From Nocardioides sp. GY 10113 (lineage in GTDB: Bacteria > Actinomycetota > Actinomycetes > Propionibacteriales > Nocardioidaceae), in NCBI RefSeq assembly GCF_004919105.1, contig NZ_STGK01000003.1, positions 248,001-312,000 of the forward strand: a stretch of 64,000 nt of DNA, in the 5' to 3' direction. A model generated the notes under the pieces. The model ran no database searches. It was not told the origin of the DNA and saw only the letters and a program-made list of their open reading frames with translations. This document shows, one piece after another, positions 1 through 11,603 of the stretch; positions within the stretch are counted from its first letter, which is position 1; each line of letters begins with the position of its first letter. A program made the translations under genes and the position numbers.

Positions 1-330
1 CTTGCCGTCGTCGACCACGACGCCGTTGGCGATCGCCTCGTCGATGCTGGCCACGACGAGCTTCACGCCCAGGCGGTTGACCCAGTTGTCCCGGGTCGCG
101 AGGACCTCGGGGAAGTCCAGACCGGTGTCGACCTGCAGCACCGGGAAGGGGATCTTCGCGGGGAAGAAGGCCTTCTCGGCGAGGCGCAGCATCACGATGG
201 AGTCCTTGCCGCCCGAGAACATCAGGACGGGCTTCTCGAACTCGGCGGCGACCTCACGGAAGATGTGGATCGACTCCGCCTCCAGCTGGTCCAGCTGGCT
301 CATTCGATAGTCGGCATGCGTTTGCGTCAT
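1..330 (-). CDS. cysD: Sulfate adenylyltransferase subunit 2 (5' part)
   Basis: CysD is the small, catalytic subunit of ATP sulfurylase; with the GTPase CysN it makes APS from ATP and sulfate in cytoplasmic sulfate assimilation. The visible 110 residues contain the PP-loop motif SGGKDS (in VLMFSGGKDSIVML) and the family sequence QVDTGLDFPEV. The ATG at 330 is chosen because it has GAGAGGA upstream; a second in-frame ATG at 303 has no ribosome binding site. The gene runs off the left edge, where cysN would be expected. A functional link to the APS kinase fusion at 4531-6384 is inferred from the shared pathway. Confidence 0.93.
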   Translation of the reverse strand, partial: MTQTHADYRMSQLDQLEAESIHIFREVAAEFEKPVLMFSGGKDSIVMLRLAEKAFFPAKIPFPVLQVDTGLDFPEVLATRDNWVNRLGVKLVVASIDEAIANGVVVDDGK

Positions 331-371
331 GGGTGGACAGGCGTCCTCTCGGATCGGTACAAGCAGCGGCC

Positions 372-377
372 ATCGTA
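372..377 (-). promoter_or_regulatory. Candidate -10 box for cysD
   Basis: TACGAT on the minus strand fits the actinobacterial TAnnnT -10 pattern and would give a leader of about 35 bases ahead of cysD. No convincing -35 was found. The rest of 331-452 shows nothing else. Confidence 0.3.
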
Positions 378-452
378 GCCGCCCGTCGCTCGCGCTGAGT
401 AAACCGCACCCGTGCTGGACGCCCGGGCGGCCCGGGGCGATGGCCCCGTGAT

Positions 453-1634
453 CTACACCAGATCGGTCAACTTGCCGGCGTGGGCGTTCTCGGGCTGGTA
501 GGCCTGCGCCACCTCACCGGTCCCGACCACCCGCAGCTCGCCGTCGCTGTCGTCGGCGTACGCCACGTCGCCGCGCTCCATCCACAGCGACTGGCCGTGC
601 TGGTTGACCAGCGCCACATCTCCGGCGGTGCAGACCAGGATCCGGCGTCCGGTGGCCGGCAGCACGGCGCCGGCCGGCTCCGCCTGGGAGATCTGGGTGA
701 CCGAGAGCGCGAAGTCGCCGAGGCCCGGCCGGTAGACGTCGGTGGAGAAGCCATGGAGCTCCGGGGTCACCCGCGCGACCCGGGACATTCCCTCCTGGAG
801 GCACTGCACCATGTCGGCGGGCGCGATGTGCTTGCTGGTCAGGCCCGCACGCATCACGTTGTCGGAGGAGACCATCACCTCCAGGCACATGCCGGAGAGG
901 TGGGCGTGGATGATCCCCGCGTCGAGGTACGCCGCCTCGCCGGCCTGGAGCGTCAGCCGGTTGAGCAGCAGCGAGATCACCACGCCGACGTCGCCGGGGT
1001 GGTGCTTGTCGACCTCCACGGCGGTCAGGTAGGCGCGCTTCACGTCCAGTCCGCGCTCCAGCGCCGAGGCGCACGCGGCCACCACCTCCGCGACCTGCTG
1101 CTCGCTCGGCGGCTCCATCAGCCGCCGCTCGACCAGCTGCACGATGCCCTTGAAGCCGGGCTTGCTGCGCAGCTCGGCGGCCATCCGCCGGGTCAGCGGC
1201 GTATCCAGACCGGCCAGCACCCGCAGGATCTCCGCGGTCGGGCGGAACCCGACCAGCGTGTCGAACTGGGAGAGCGCGTAGACCATCTCCGGCTTCGGGT
1301 TCCGGTCTTTGAAGACCCGCTCCCGCGAGTCCAGGGGGATACCGGCGGCGTCCTCCTCGGCGTACCCGGCCTCGGCGCGGGCCGCGTTGGGGTGAACCTG
1401 GATCGACAGCGGCCGCTCCGCGGCGAGGATCTTCAGCATGAAGCCGAGCTCGCCGGCGACCTCGGTCAGCGGCCGGTTGCCCTCCTCCAGCCGCACGCTG
1501 GCCGTGCCGAGCGGGTGGGTGCCCATCCACACCTCGGCGACCGGGCTCCCGTCGCCCTCGTGGCGGCGGAACCGGGGGATGCCGTCCGTCGAGCCCCAGT
1601 CGTAACCCTGGGTCGGACAGTCGAGGGCGTACAC
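453..1634 (-). CDS. manA: Mannose-6-phosphate isomerase, class I
   Basis: Interconverts fructose 6-phosphate and mannose 6-phosphate, feeding GDP-mannose and glycan synthesis. At 393 residues it has normal type I PMI length. Family motifs are visible: QVHPN and NPKPEM (zinc and substrate site), then AGIIHAHLSGMCLEVM and SSDNVMRAGLTSKHI. The GTG at 1634 is preferred over longer forms because AGGAGG lies four bases upstream and the protein then begins with the family-like YALDCPTQGYDWGS. It is divergent from ugd, another sugar-precursor gene. Confidence 0.93.
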   Translation of the reverse strand: MYALDCPTQGYDWGSTDGIPRFRRHEGDGSPVAEVWMGTHPLGTASVRLEEGNRPLTEVAGELGFMLKILAAERPLSIQVHPNAARAEAGYAEEDAAGIPLDSRERVFKDRNPKPEMVYALSQFDTLVGFRPTAEILRVLAGLDTPLTRRMAAELRSKPGFKGIVQLVERRLMEPPSEQQVAEVVAACASALERGLDVKRAYLTAVEVDKHHPGDVGVVISLLLNRLTLQAGEAAYLDAGIIHAHLSGMCLEVMVSSDNVMRAGLTSKHIAPADMVQCLQEGMSRVARVTPELHGFSTDVYRPGLGDFALSVTQISQAEPAGAVLPATGRRILVCTAGDVALVNQHGQSLWMERGDVAYADDSDGELRVVGTGEVAQAYQPENAHAGKLTDLV

Positions 1635-1672
1635 GTCTCCTCCTGGGGCGGGAATGTGGTCGTTGCCACGAA

Positions 1673-1678
1673 ACGCTA
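1673..1678 (-). promoter_or_regulatory. Candidate -10 box for manA
   Basis: TAGCGT on the minus strand lies about 38 bases upstream of the manA GTG, leaving room for the strong ribosome binding site. The -35 is not clear. Confidence 0.3.
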
Positions 1679-1798
1679 CACGTGACTGCCGGTGGCGAGG
1701 GCGTTCGTGTGGGAGCGATCCCGACGCGACGTCTGGCGGTGTGAAGGCGTTCACTCTCCGGACGTCGGAAGAATGCCGTGTCGATCCCGTGGGACTCA

Positions 1799-1804
1799 TA
1801 CGAT
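1799..1804 (+). promoter_or_regulatory. -10 box of a leaderless ugd transcript
   Basis: TACGAT is followed by six bases and then the ATG of ugd at 1811. No Shine-Dalgarno sequence precedes that ATG. The spacing puts the transcription start at or next to the initiation codon. Confidence 0.55.
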
Positions 1805-1810
1805 CCGCAC

Positions 1811-3124
1811 ATGCAGATCTCAGTTTTCGGTTGCGGGTATCTCGGAGCGGTGCACGCGGCTTGCATGGCCCACCTCGGACACGAGGTGGTGGGAATCGAC
1901 GTGTTGCCCGAGCAGGTGGCGCTCCTCGGCCAGGGGCGGGCCCCCTTCCACGAGCCGGGACTGCCCGAGCTGCTGGAGTCGTCGCTGGCGACCGGCCGGC
2001 TCTCGTTCAGCATCGACGCGGCGTCCGCCGCGTCGGCCACGGTCCACTTCATCTGCGTGGGCACGCCGCAGAAGAAGAACGAGTACGCCGCCGATCTGCG
2101 TTACGTGCGGGCGGCCGTGACCGGCCTGCTGCCCTTCTTGAAGCCGGGCGACGTGGTCGTCGGCAAGTCGACCGTGCCGGTGGGTACTGCTGAGGAGCTC
2201 GCCGAGCTGGTCCACGAGGCGCAGCCCGAGGCCGAGCTGATCTGGAACCCCGAGTTCCTGCGCGAGGGCTTCGCCGTCGAGGACACCCTGCGCCCCGACC
2301 GGTTCGTGTACGGGGTCGCCGACACCGACCAGGGTCGGGCCGCGGCCGCGGTGCTCGACGAGGTCTACGCTCGCGCACTGGGGGACGGCACCCCGAAGAT
2401 CGAGACCGACCTGGCCACCGCCCAGCTGGTCAAGGTCGCCGCCAACTCGTTCCTGGCCACCAAGATCTCCTTCATCAACGCGATGGCCGAGCTGTGCGAG
2501 GCCACCGGCGCTGACGTGACGCAGCTGGCCGACGCGATCGGCCACGACGCCCGGATCGGTCGCCGCTTCCTCAACGCCGGCCTCGGCTTCGGCGGCGGCT
2601 GCCTGCCCAAGGACATCCGCGCGTTCATGGCCCGGGCCGGGGAGCTCGGCGTGGACCAAGCGCTCTCGTTCCTGCGCGAGGTCGACTCGATCAACATGCG
2701 CCGCCGGGTGCGGATGGTCGACCTGGCCCGCGAGGTGTGCGGTGGCTCCATCGTCGGCCGCAAGATCGCGGTGCTCGGCGCGGCGTTCAAGCCCGACTCC
2801 GACGACGTCCGGGACTCCCCGGCGCTGTCGGTCGCGGCGCAGATGCAGCTGCAGGGCGCCTACGTCACCGTCAGCGACCCCCAGGCCATCGACAACGCGG
2901 CCAAGAAGTGGCCGGACCTCGTGTTCGCGGCCTCTGTCGAGGACGCGGTGGCCGACGCCGAGGTGGTCCTGGTGGCCACCGAGTGGCCCGAGTACGTCGG
3001 GCTCGACCCGACCGCGCTGCGGTCGAAGGTCCGTGAGCCGAACGTGTTGGACGGTCGCAACTGCCTCGACCCGGTCGCGTGGCGCGCTGCCGGGTGGACC
3101 TACCGGGCGCTTGGGCGGCGGTAG
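1811..3124 (+). CDS. ugd: UDP-glucose 6-dehydrogenase
   Basis: Oxidises UDP-glucose to UDP-glucuronate with NAD+ for cell-surface polysaccharides. The 437-residue protein starts with a Rossmann motif (FGCGYLGAVHA), has NPEFLREG near residue 146 and the catalytic Cys264 in GFGGGCLPKD. The C-terminal domain begins around KIAVLGAAFKPDSDDVRDSP. The ATG at 1811 is chosen because the Rossmann strand follows at once and a -10 box sits six bases upstream; an upstream ATG at 1778 would add 11 unconserved residues. It is divergent from manA and followed by a palindromic repeat. Confidence 0.95.
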   Translation: MQISVFGCGYLGAVHAACMAHLGHEVVGIDVLPEQVALLGQGRAPFHEPGLPELLESSLATGRLSFSIDAASAASATVHFICVGTPQKKNEYAADLRYVRAAVTGLLPFLKPGDVVVGKSTVPVGTAEELAELVHEAQPEAELIWNPEFLREGFAVEDTLRPDRFVYGVADTDQGRAAAAVLDEVYARALGDGTPKIETDLATAQLVKVAANSFLATKISFINAMAELCEATGADVTQLADAIGHDARIGRRFLNAGLGFGGGCLPKDIRAFMARAGELGVDQALSFLREVDSINMRRRVRMVDLAREVCGGSIVGRKIAVLGAAFKPDSDDVRDSPALSVAAQMQLQGAYVTVSDPQAIDNAAKKWPDLVFAASVEDAVADAEVVLVATEWPEYVGLDPTALRSKVREPNVLDGRNCLDPVAWRAAGWTYRALGRR

Positions 3125-3141
3125 GCGCCGTCGCGGGTAGT

Positions 3142-3187
3142 GGTGGTTTCGAGGCTCGGCGCTGGGGCGCCTCGCGCCTCAACCACC
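3142..3187. repeat. REP-like palindromic element, copy 1
   Basis: Imperfect inverted repeat that begins GGTGGTTTCGAGGC and ends GCCTCAACCACC. It lies just after ugd and could fold into a hairpin that helps end transcription. Four related copies occur in the window. Confidence 0.75.
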
Positions 3188-3318
3188 GGGCGCTCCAGCA
3201 CCTGTCATCCGGGGACTTGCCGCGGATGGGGTAACGGCGTACGGCTCACACGTGTCGGCTGAGTAAAGGCAGGTCAGGACCACGCCCCAATAGCGGGGAG
3301 ATGCCCGCGGCGACCCTG

Positions 3319-3346
3319 GCGACACGTCCGAACCCGTCCCTAGCGT
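3319..3346 (+). promoter_or_regulatory. Candidate promoter of a small leaderless gene
   Basis: GCGACA (4 of 6 matches to TTGACA) at 3319-3324, a 16-base spacer and TAGCGT at 3341-3346 are followed by seven bases and an ATG at 3354. Confidence 0.4.
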
Positions 3347-3353
3347 CGTGCGC

Positions 3354-3443
3354 ATGACGATCACACGACGCTTGCGACGACGGATTCGCTGCCGGGTGAA
3401 GCACGGGTCGTCCTGCCCGCACACGAGCTGGTACCACCGGTAG
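3354..3443 (+). CDS. Possible small Arg-rich leaderless peptide, 29 residues
   Basis: An ATG seven bases after a good -10 box opens a 29-codon frame ending in TAG at 3441. The product is strongly basic, begins MTITRRLRRRIR and contains two cysteines and a tryptophan; no domain is recognised. There is no ribosome binding site, which suits leaderless translation as seen at several larger genes here. It lies alone between ugd and the convergent TauE gene, flanked on both sides by palindromic repeats, so it does not look like a leader peptide for a downstream gene. Without homologues it stays tentative. Confidence 0.3.
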   Translation: MTITRRLRRRIRCRVKHGSSCPHTSWYHR

Positions 3444-3458
3444 GACTGTTTGGTTGGT

Positions 3459-3536
3459 GGTGGTTTCGAGGCTCGCTTCGCTCGCACCTCAACCACCGGC
3501 AGTGCTCGGCTTCGCTCGCACCTCAACGACCGGGCC
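3459..3536. repeat. REP-like palindromic element, copy 2, with extra half-unit
   Basis: The best copy: GGTGGTTTCGAGGCTCGC, a short TTCG loop, then CTCGCACCTCAACCACC (3459-3497). A second partial right arm (GCTTCGCTCGCACCTCAACG) follows at about 3510-3536, as in clustered REP arrays. It sits just after the convergent TauE gene. Confidence 0.8.
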
Positions 3537-3547
3537 GGCGGGCCGGG

Positions 3548-4530
<983 letters not shown>

Positions 4531-4534
<4 letters not shown>

Positions 4535-6384
4535 GCCCGGACCTCCGTCGCGAGCCGGGGGAGCACGGCGGCCAGCAGCCCGTCGATCTGGTCCGCTGCC
4601 GCGTCGGCGGCCTCGCGGCCGCGGCGGTACGGGTCCTTCACGTCCATCGCCTCGGTGGCGGTGGCCCGGTGCTGCCCGACCGCGGCCACCAGGTCGAGGC
4701 CGGTCAGGTCGTCCTCCACGCGTTCCAGCGATGCCGCCAGCTGGCCCAGGGAGAAGGTCTTGCGGAACGCGCCGGGCACCTCGTCCAGCACGAACTGGCG
4801 GTGGCTGGCCTCGGCGGTGATCACCAGGTCCGCCGCCGCGACCAGGTCGCGGGTCAGCGGGCGGCTGCGGAACGCCTCGATCGCGGCGCCGTCGACGCCG
4901 CGGTCGCGCAGGACCCCGGCCATCGTGGCGTCCACCGGGTGCGCGTCGAAGCCGTGCGTCCCGGCGCTGGCGAACTCGATGCCCGAGCCGGCTGCGCGCT
5001 GGCGGGCGCTGAGGTCCATGTAGGGGGAGCGGCAGATGTTGGCGGTGCAGACGAAGAGGACCCGAAGGGGGGTGGTGGTTTCGAGGCTCGCTTCGCTGCG
5101 CACCTCGGCCACCGGGTCGGCCGCCATCGCCGAGGGCGGGTGGACGCGGGCGGCGGGGGCCAGGTCGTCGCCGGTGAGGTCGAGGTAGCCCGACTCCTTC
5201 AGTGCGACCAGGACGTCGTCCAGCGCCTCGTCGATGGTGCGGCCGGTGGTGTCCACCCGCACGTCGGCGTCCTCGGGCTCCTCGTACGGCGAGGAGATGC
5301 CGGTGAACTCGGGGATCTCCCCGCGCCGGGCCTTGGCGTAGAGGCCCTTGCGGTCGCGCCGCTCGCACTCCTCCAACGGGGTGGCCACGTGCACCAGGAA
5401 GAAGGCGCCGCCGGCGTCCGCGACGTACTCCCGGACCTGCTGCCGGGTCTCGTCGAACGGAGCGATCGGGCTGCAGACCGCGACCCCGCCGTGGCGGGCG
5501 ATCTCGGCGGCGACCCAGCCGATCCGGCGGATGTTGGTCTCCCGGTCGGCCTTCGAGAAGGTGAGCCCGGCCGACAGGTTGCGGCGCACCACGTCGCCGT
5601 CGAGGCTGGTCAGCGACCGCCCGCCGCGCTCGAGCAGGCGGTCCATCAGGGCCTGCGCCAGCGTCGACTTGCCGCTGCCGGAGAGGCCGGTGAAGAAGAG
5701 GACCAGGCCCTGCGCGGCCTTTGGCGGCTGCTCGGCGGCGACCACCTCGGCCACCGCGGGCGCCAGGCTGCCGCCGGCGGCCAGGGTCAGCACCGCGTCC
5801 TCCCCGGCGTACGCCGCCACGACCCGCGCGCGCAGCGCGGCGTCACCGGCGGGGTCGCCGTGGTCGGCCAGCGGTACGGCGACCACCTCGGCGTCCAGGC
5901 CGGCGGTGGCGACCAGGGTCGCGCGCAGCAGCCCGACGGCGCTCAGTGAGGAGGTGCCGCGGCCGACCAGCGCCAGCAGCAGCACCGGACCGGCGGCGGC
6001 CAGCTGGTCGCGCTGGGCGTCGGTGAGGGGCGCGGTGACCACGACGACGGTACGGCCGGCGTACGCCTCGCGGGTCTGTGCGGGGGAGAGGTACAGGCGG
6101 CGGAAGGGCCCGTACTGGGCGTGGGTGAGCGGGGTGACCGCCAGGCCGTCGCCGTCCGCGGCGACGGTCGCCAGGGGCAGGCCCTCGGGGTCGACGAGCT
6201 CGACGGCTCCGCCCTCGGCCAGCGCCTGGGTCAGCTCCGCGGGGAGGTCGAGGGTGACCGGGCTGCCCGGACGGTTGAAGCCCTCGGCCGCGGGGAGGGC
6301 GCCGCTGGAGAGGAGCTCCAGGTCGTCCAGCTCGCGGGGGGTGGGGCAGTGCTGCGGCGTGGCGGGAGGGGTCACGGGCAGCAT
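4531..6384 (-). CDS. cysC: PUA-like / APS kinase / low-molecular-weight phosphatase fusion
   Basis: A 617-residue three-part protein. Residues 1 to about 220 resemble a degenerate ATP-sulfurylase/PUA-like region (HAQYGPFRRLYLSP). Residues of about 225-410 are APS kinase, which phosphorylates APS to PAPS: Walker A GLSGSGKST, SLDGDVVRRNLS, and RKGLYAKARRGEIPEFTGI. From about residue 440 there is a low-molecular-weight protein-tyrosine phosphatase/arsenate reductase fold with CTANICRS (CX5R) and the general-acid motif DVKDPYRRG. Residues 424-437 joining the last two domains are encoded by a REP-like element. The ATG at 6384 is preferred; an ATG at 6432 is possible. The phosphatase substrate is unknown. 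Confidence 0.85.
5074..5113. repeat. REP-like palindromic element inside a coding sequence, copy 3
   Basis: GGTGGTTTCGAGGCTCGC, TTCG, then TGCGCACCTCGGCCACC. The same element as the intergenic copies, but in frame within the fusion gene, where on the minus strand it reads as the linker residues VAEVRSEASLETTT between APS kinase and phosphatase domains. Confidence 0.75.
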
Positions 6385-6460
6385 CTTGCCAAATAAAGTC
6401 AAGTCACTCGTCTTTCGCGACGACCTCGGCACCCCGTGTGAACCGGATCACCGGTCGAGC

Positions 6461-6486
6461 GCTTGCAATTGCAAGCAAATGCAAGC
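6461..6486. promoter_or_regulatory. Probable operator of the adjacent XRE regulator
   Basis: GCTTGCAATTGCAAGC (6461-6476) is a perfect 16-base palindrome, and a third half-site TGCAAGC follows at 6480-6486, ending 11 bases before the regulator's ATG. An AT-rich stretch with TTTGGCAAG lies near the start of the divergent cysC fusion, so one protein could control both directions. Binding by the neighbouring regulator is inferred. Confidence 0.6.
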
Positions 6487-6497
6487 AGGCTGGAAGC

Positions 6498-6968
6498 ATG
6501 GTGAAGGGAAAGGTCGGGCAGGCCGTCGGCTCGCTCGGTGAGTATCTCAGGGAGCAGCGGCTCGCCAGCCGCCTCTCCTTGAGGCAGCTCGCCGACCTCG
6601 CCGGCGTCTCCAACCCCTACCTCAGCCAGATCGAGCGCGGGCTGCGCAAGCCGTCCGCCGAGGTGCTCGGCCAGCTCGCCAAGGCGCTGCGGATCTCCGC
6701 GGGCCAGCTCTACGTGCGCGCCGGCATCCTCAGCCCCGACGAGGCTCCCGCCGGCGCCGTCGAGATCGCGATCCTCGCCGACGACGACCTCACCGAGCGG
6801 CAGAAGCAGTCGCTGCTCGACGTCTACACCTCGTTCCTGGCGCTCAATGCCGCTGAGAACCCGACCGACACCGGGAGCACCGACGCTCCCCATCCACCCG
6901 ACGAGCTCGCAGATCGGGTCTCCGACCTCGTCGCCCCAGAACCAACCGAGAACCCGACAGAAGGGTGA
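6498..6968 (+). CDS. XRE-family helix-turn-helix regulator
   Basis: A 156-residue DNA-binding protein with one N-terminal HTH_3 domain: LGEYLREQRLASRLSLRQLADL, then AGVSNPYLSQIERGLRKPS, at about residues 12-70. The C-terminal half has a helix typical of this actinobacterial group (LTERQKQSLLDVYTSFLAL) and an acidic, proline-rich tail. The order regulator-hbhA-DUF2516 equals Rv0474-Rv0475-Rv0476 of M. tuberculosis. The ATG at 6498 follows a triple TTGCAA-type operator, so autoregulation is likely. Its stop at 6968 is next to the hbhA start, indicating one operon. Confidence 0.88.
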   Translation: MVKGKVGQAVGSLGEYLREQRLASRLSLRQLADLAGVSNPYLSQIERGLRKPSAEVLGQLAKALRISAGQLYVRAGILSPDEAPAGAVEIAILADDDLTERQKQSLLDVYTSFLALNAAENPTDTGSTDAPHPPDELADRVSDLVAPEPTENPTEG

Positions 6969-6973
6969 TGACA

Positions 6974-7783
6974 ATGCCGAAGCTGGACCTCCCGAAGTTC
7001 GAGCTGCCCAAGATCGACCTCACGAAGGTCGACCTGTCCAAGGTGGAGCTGCCGAAGATCGACCTCGCCACCGTCGAGGTGCCCGCCGCGGCCGCCAAGC
7101 CGATCTACGCCTACGTCGGTGCCGCCGACCTGCTGCTGCAGGCCGTCGTCGCCTACGTCGCCGGCCTCCAGGGCAAGGCGACCACCGTCGTCGCCGACGC
7201 GCAGAAGTCCGTCAAGGACTTCGAGCTGCCCGCGGCCAAGGACGTGGCCAAGGATGTGCAGGGCAAGGCCACCGCCACGCTGGCCGAGCGCCGCGCCAAG
7301 ATCGAGGCCAAGTTCGCCGAGCTCCAGGCCGAGGCCAAGGCGCTGCCGACCAAGGTGCAGACCACGGCGAAGGCTCAGTACGACGAGGGCGTGGCCACCG
7401 TGAAGGGTCGCTACGACGAGGGCGTCGCCACCGTCAAGGCCGCCTACGGCGACAACGTCTCGACCGCCACCTCCGCCTACGCCGACCTCGCCAAGCGCGG
7501 CGAGGCGCTCGTGGTCAAGTTCCGCGGCGGTGCCGCGGCCGCCGCCGAGGACGCGGTGGAGGCGGTCGTGGAGGCCGTCGAGCCGGTGATCGAGGCCGTC
7601 GAGCCCACCCCGGCCGAGAAGGCCCAGGCCACCAAGACGGTGAAGAAGACGGCCGCCAAGAAGGCGCCGGCGAAGAAGGCCGCACCGGCCAAGAAGGCCG
7701 CCGCGAAGAAGGCCCCCGCCAAGAAGGCCCCGGCGAAGAAGGCGTCGGCCGAGCCGACCCTGCCGATCGACGGCGACGCCTGA
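6974..7783 (+). CDS. hbhA: HbhA-like Lys-rich heparin-binding protein
   Basis: Related by layout to mycobacterial heparin-binding haemagglutinin, a surface adhesin. The 269 residues fall into an N-terminal five-residue repeat (LPK-x-[D/E], residues 2 to about 38), a short hydrophobic helix (YAYVGAADLLLQAVVAYVAGL), a long coiled coil rich in Ala, Glu and Lys (about 75-200) and a C-terminal tail of KKAPAKKA repeats. The tail is what binds glycosaminoglycans in the mycobacterial protein. Start: the ATG at 6974 stands eight bases after AAGGG; the ATG at 6968 is too close to it. A strong terminator follows. Function in this probably environmental bacterium is uncertain. Confidence 0.85.
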   Translation: MPKLDLPKFELPKIDLTKVDLSKVELPKIDLATVEVPAAAAKPIYAYVGAADLLLQAVVAYVAGLQGKATTVVADAQKSVKDFELPAAKDVAKDVQGKATATLAERRAKIEAKFAELQAEAKALPTKVQTTAKAQYDEGVATVKGRYDEGVATVKAAYGDNVSTATSAYADLAKRGEALVVKFRGGAAAAAEDAVEAVVEAVEPVIEAVEPTPAEKAQATKTVKKTAAKKAPAKKAAPAKKAAAKKAPAKKAPAKKASAEPTLPIDGDA

Positions 7784-7811
7784 CGCTCCTGCCGACTGGC
7801 GCACCGCTGGA

Positions 7812-7857
7812 AAAAGCCTCGCGGCCCCTGGGTGACCCCGGGGGCCGCGAGGCTTTT
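7812..7857. terminator. Strong intrinsic terminator after hbhA
   Basis: A perfect 17-base-pair stem (AAAAGCCTCGCGGCCCC at 7812-7828, complement at 7841-7857) with a 12-base loop. It is flanked by A and T runs, so it can work in both directions. Confidence 0.92.
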
Positions 7858-7879
7858 CGCCCGATAGGATCGAGCCACC

Positions 7880-8176
7880 ATGAATGGGATGATTCCGACG
7901 ATCGGACCCGTCGAGCCCTGGGTCGACGTGACTGTCTGGTTCGTCCTCCTCGTCGTCAAGATCTTCGCCTTCTCCAACTCCCTGCTGTACCCGGGGGAGG
8001 CGTACGACGCGGCCGGCAAGCTCAACAAGACGACCTGGTGCCTGCTGCTCGGCGTCGCGGTCGTGCTGGCGGTGATCCCGATCCCGCTCGCCATCGTCAA
8101 CCTGGCGATGACCGTGGTCGCGCTGGTCTACCTCGCCGACGTGCGGCCGGCGCTCGCCGGTCTGCGGCGGCGGTAG
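7880..8176 (+). CDS. DUF2516 small membrane protein
   Basis: A 98-residue protein with three hydrophobic segments (VTVWFVLLVVKIFAF, CLLLGVAVVLAVIPIPLAIV, MTVVALVYLADV), matching the DUF2516 family represented by Rv0476, which also follows hbhA in mycobacteria. Function unknown. TAGGAT at 7865-7870 stands nine bases before the ATG, so it probably has its own promoter despite lying 96 bases after hbhA, beyond the terminator. Confidence 0.85.
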   Translation: MNGMIPTIGPVEPWVDVTVWFVLLVVKIFAFSNSLLYPGEAYDAAGKLNKTTWCLLLGVAVVLAVIPIPLAIVNLAMTVVALVYLADVRPALAGLRRR

Positions 8177-8198
8177 CGGCGCGGCGGTCGCGCTGGTT

Positions 8199-8244
8199 GG
8201 TGGTTTCGAGGCTCCTCGCTAGCGCTCGTCGCACCTCAACCACC
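8199..8244. repeat. REP-like palindromic element, copy 4
   Basis: GGTGGTTTCGAGGCTC, a longer variable loop, then GTCGCACCTCAACCACC, placed between the convergent DUF2516 and rmlCD genes. Confidence 0.78.
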
Positions 8245-8253
8245 GGGGCCCGG

Positions 8254-11603
<3,350 letters not shown>

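Noticed and set aside
3354..3443. Cysteine-attenuation leader peptide
   Set aside because: The two cysteines are not consecutive and the only gene downstream points the other way.
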